A DNA stretch of 64,000 bases from Omphiscola glabra. Taxonomy: Eukaryota; Mollusca; Gastropoda; Lymnaeidae. The stretch is from NCBI GenBank assembly GCA_964017045.1, contig OZ024795.1, positions 56,087,350-56,151,349 of the forward strand. Direction: 5' to 3'. Numbering within the stretch: the stretch's first letter is position 1; every line of letters starts with the position of its first letter. This document shows positions 62,690 to 64,000 of this stretch, one piece after another. Made by a program: the position numbers and the translations under genes. Below the pieces are notes generated by a model, which worked only from the letters and a program-made list of their open reading frames with translations, was not told where the DNA came from and made no database searches.

Positions 62690-63875
62690 CACATGAAATG
62701 TATCACAAAATACATGTGAATGTATCACAAACTACGTGTGAAATGTCTCACAAAATAAATGTGAAATTTATCACTAAATACACGTGAAATGTATCACAAA
62801 ATACACGTTAAATGTATCACTAAAAACACGTGAAATGTATCACTAAATACATGTGAAATGTAACACTAAATACACATGAAATGTAACACTATATACATGT
62901 GAAATGTAACACTAAATACATGTGAAATGTATCACTAAATACACGTGAAATGGATCACTAAATACACGTGAAATGTATCACTAAAAACACGTGAAATGTA
63001 TCACTAAATTACTGTGAAATGTATCACATAATATATGTGAAATGTATCACTAAATACCTAATATGTATCACGAAATACACATGAAATGTATCACTAAATA
63101 AATGTAAATGTATTACTAAATACACGTGAAATATATAACTAAATACTTGTGAAATGTATCCATAAATATATGTGAATTGTATCACAGAATGCACGCGAAA
63201 TGTATCACAAAATGCACGCGAAATGTTTCAAAAAATGCACGCGAAATGTATCACAAAATGCACGCGAAATGTATCACAAAATGCATGCGAAATGTATCAC
63301 AAAATACGTGTGAATTGTATCACAAAATGCACGCGAAACATATCACAGGATGCTCGCGAAATGTATCACTAAATGCACACGAAATCTATCACAAAATGCA
63401 CGCGAAATGTATCACAAAATGCACGCGAAATGTATCACAAAATGCACGTGAATTGTATCACAAAATGCACGCGAAGTGTATCACAAAATGCACGTGAATT
63501 GTATCACAAAATGCACGCGAAATGTATCACAAAATGCACGCGAAATGTATTACAAAATACGTGTGAATTGTATCACAAAATGCACGCGAAATGTATTTAA
63601 AAATGCACGCGAAATGTATCACAAAATGCACGCGAAATGTATCACAAAATGCACGCGAAATTTATCACAAAATGCACGCGAAATGTATCACAAAATACAC
63701 GCGAAATGTATCACGAAATACGTGTGAATTGTATCACAAAATGCACGCGAAATGTATCACAGAATGCACTCGGAATGTATCACAAAATGCACGCGAAACA
63801 TATCACAGGATGCTCGCGAAATGTATCACTAAATGCAAACGAAATGTATCACAAAATGCACGCGAAATGTATCAC
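62690..63875. repeat. 20-23-bp array, about 51 copies, two domains
   Basis: The left part has the unit ACACGTGAAATGTATCACTA + AAT (CACGTG E-box palindromes). The right part (from about 63185) has CACGCGAAATGTATCACAAA + ATG. Blocks such as GATGCTCGCGAAATG occur at 63349 and 63809. Plus frames reading MYHKMHAKCITKCTRN are by-products. Confidence 0.93.
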
Positions 63876-63928
63876 AGATTTGTGTGAATGGCGAGGTTAA
63901 TCTCAGAGTGTTCCACATGGAACTAAAA

Positions 63929-64000
63929 GATTTGCATTAGGCATTAGCAGACTCCATGAGTCAGTGGGCATTAGCCGACTCCATGAGTCAGTGGGAATTA
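63929..64000. repeat. Start of a 30-bp repeat at the window edge
   Basis: CATTAGCAGACTCCATGAGT + CAGTGGG occurs twice and begins a third unit at the end of the window. Confidence 0.75.

Overview
This window looks like nuclear DNA of an animal, most likely a mollusc (a freshwater gastropod would fit). Evidence: three interrupted genes with GT-AG introns and consistent codon phases, two families of APE-type LINE retrotransposons, several hAT-like and other inverted-repeat DNA elements, AT-rich spacers, and no bacterial operon or ribosome-binding-site structure. One hAT element at 10516-10717 closely resembles the non-autonomous SPIN family. From what I know, SPIN is spread horizontally among tetrapods, a triatomine bug and a pond snail, which is the main basis for the snail guess; the species is not determined. 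By my own addition, about 45-50% of the window is tandem repeats: more than 60 arrays, mostly with 13-53 bp units. Almost all long open frames come from these arrays.

Layout. 0-9.7 kb: a 38-bp satellite, AT-rich spacer, a 17-bp array split by a MITE, a 101-unit 24-bp array, and 29-bp and 26-bp arrays. 9.7-14.4 kb (minus strand): a complete five-exon class A G-protein-coupled receptor of 355 residues, with every intron filled by minisatellites and one holding the SPIN element. 14.4-23.3 kb: an RNase H remnant of a retrotransposon, then large 29-bp, 32-bp, 38-bp, 20-bp and 17-bp arrays. 23.4-26.8 kb: a nearly full-length but broken LINE (endonuclease plus reverse transcriptase). 27-41 kb: a hAT MITE, a 3.7-kb pyrimidine-rich 45-bp array, 26-bp and 43-bp arrays, an approximately 620-bp inverted-repeat element and a very young MITE. 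41.3-49.3 kb (minus strand): a five-exon gene for centromere/Fanconi histone-fold protein CENP-X (MHF2). 50.2-54.3 kb: dimerised LINE fragments of a second family, a truncated copy of the first LINE, and three MITE copies. 54.5-60.5 kb: more arrays. 60.6-62.1 kb (plus strand): the first two coding exons of a PMP22/claudin-superfamily membrane protein that runs beyond the window.

The most striking pattern is that, of ten 5' splice sites visible in the three genes, four are the first unit of a tandem array. In GPCR introns 1 and 2, CENP-X intron 4 and claudin-like intron 1, the intron begins with many repeated copies of its own donor (AAG|GTAACC, TCT|GTAAGTAC, AAG|GTGGGTCAC, CAG|GTATGT), sometimes with the last bases of the exon included. 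The GPCR stop codon also lies in the first unit of an array. This points to repeated expansion of minisatellites from exon-intron borders, producing runs of competing or decoy donors. In CENP-X the 18-bp unit is in frame, so use of later donors would add six-residue repeats to the protein.

The three genes (a receptor, a kinetochore/DNA-repair histone-fold protein and a junction-type membrane protein) show no functional link. All exon coordinates are read by eye from splice consensus and phase and need transcript support.
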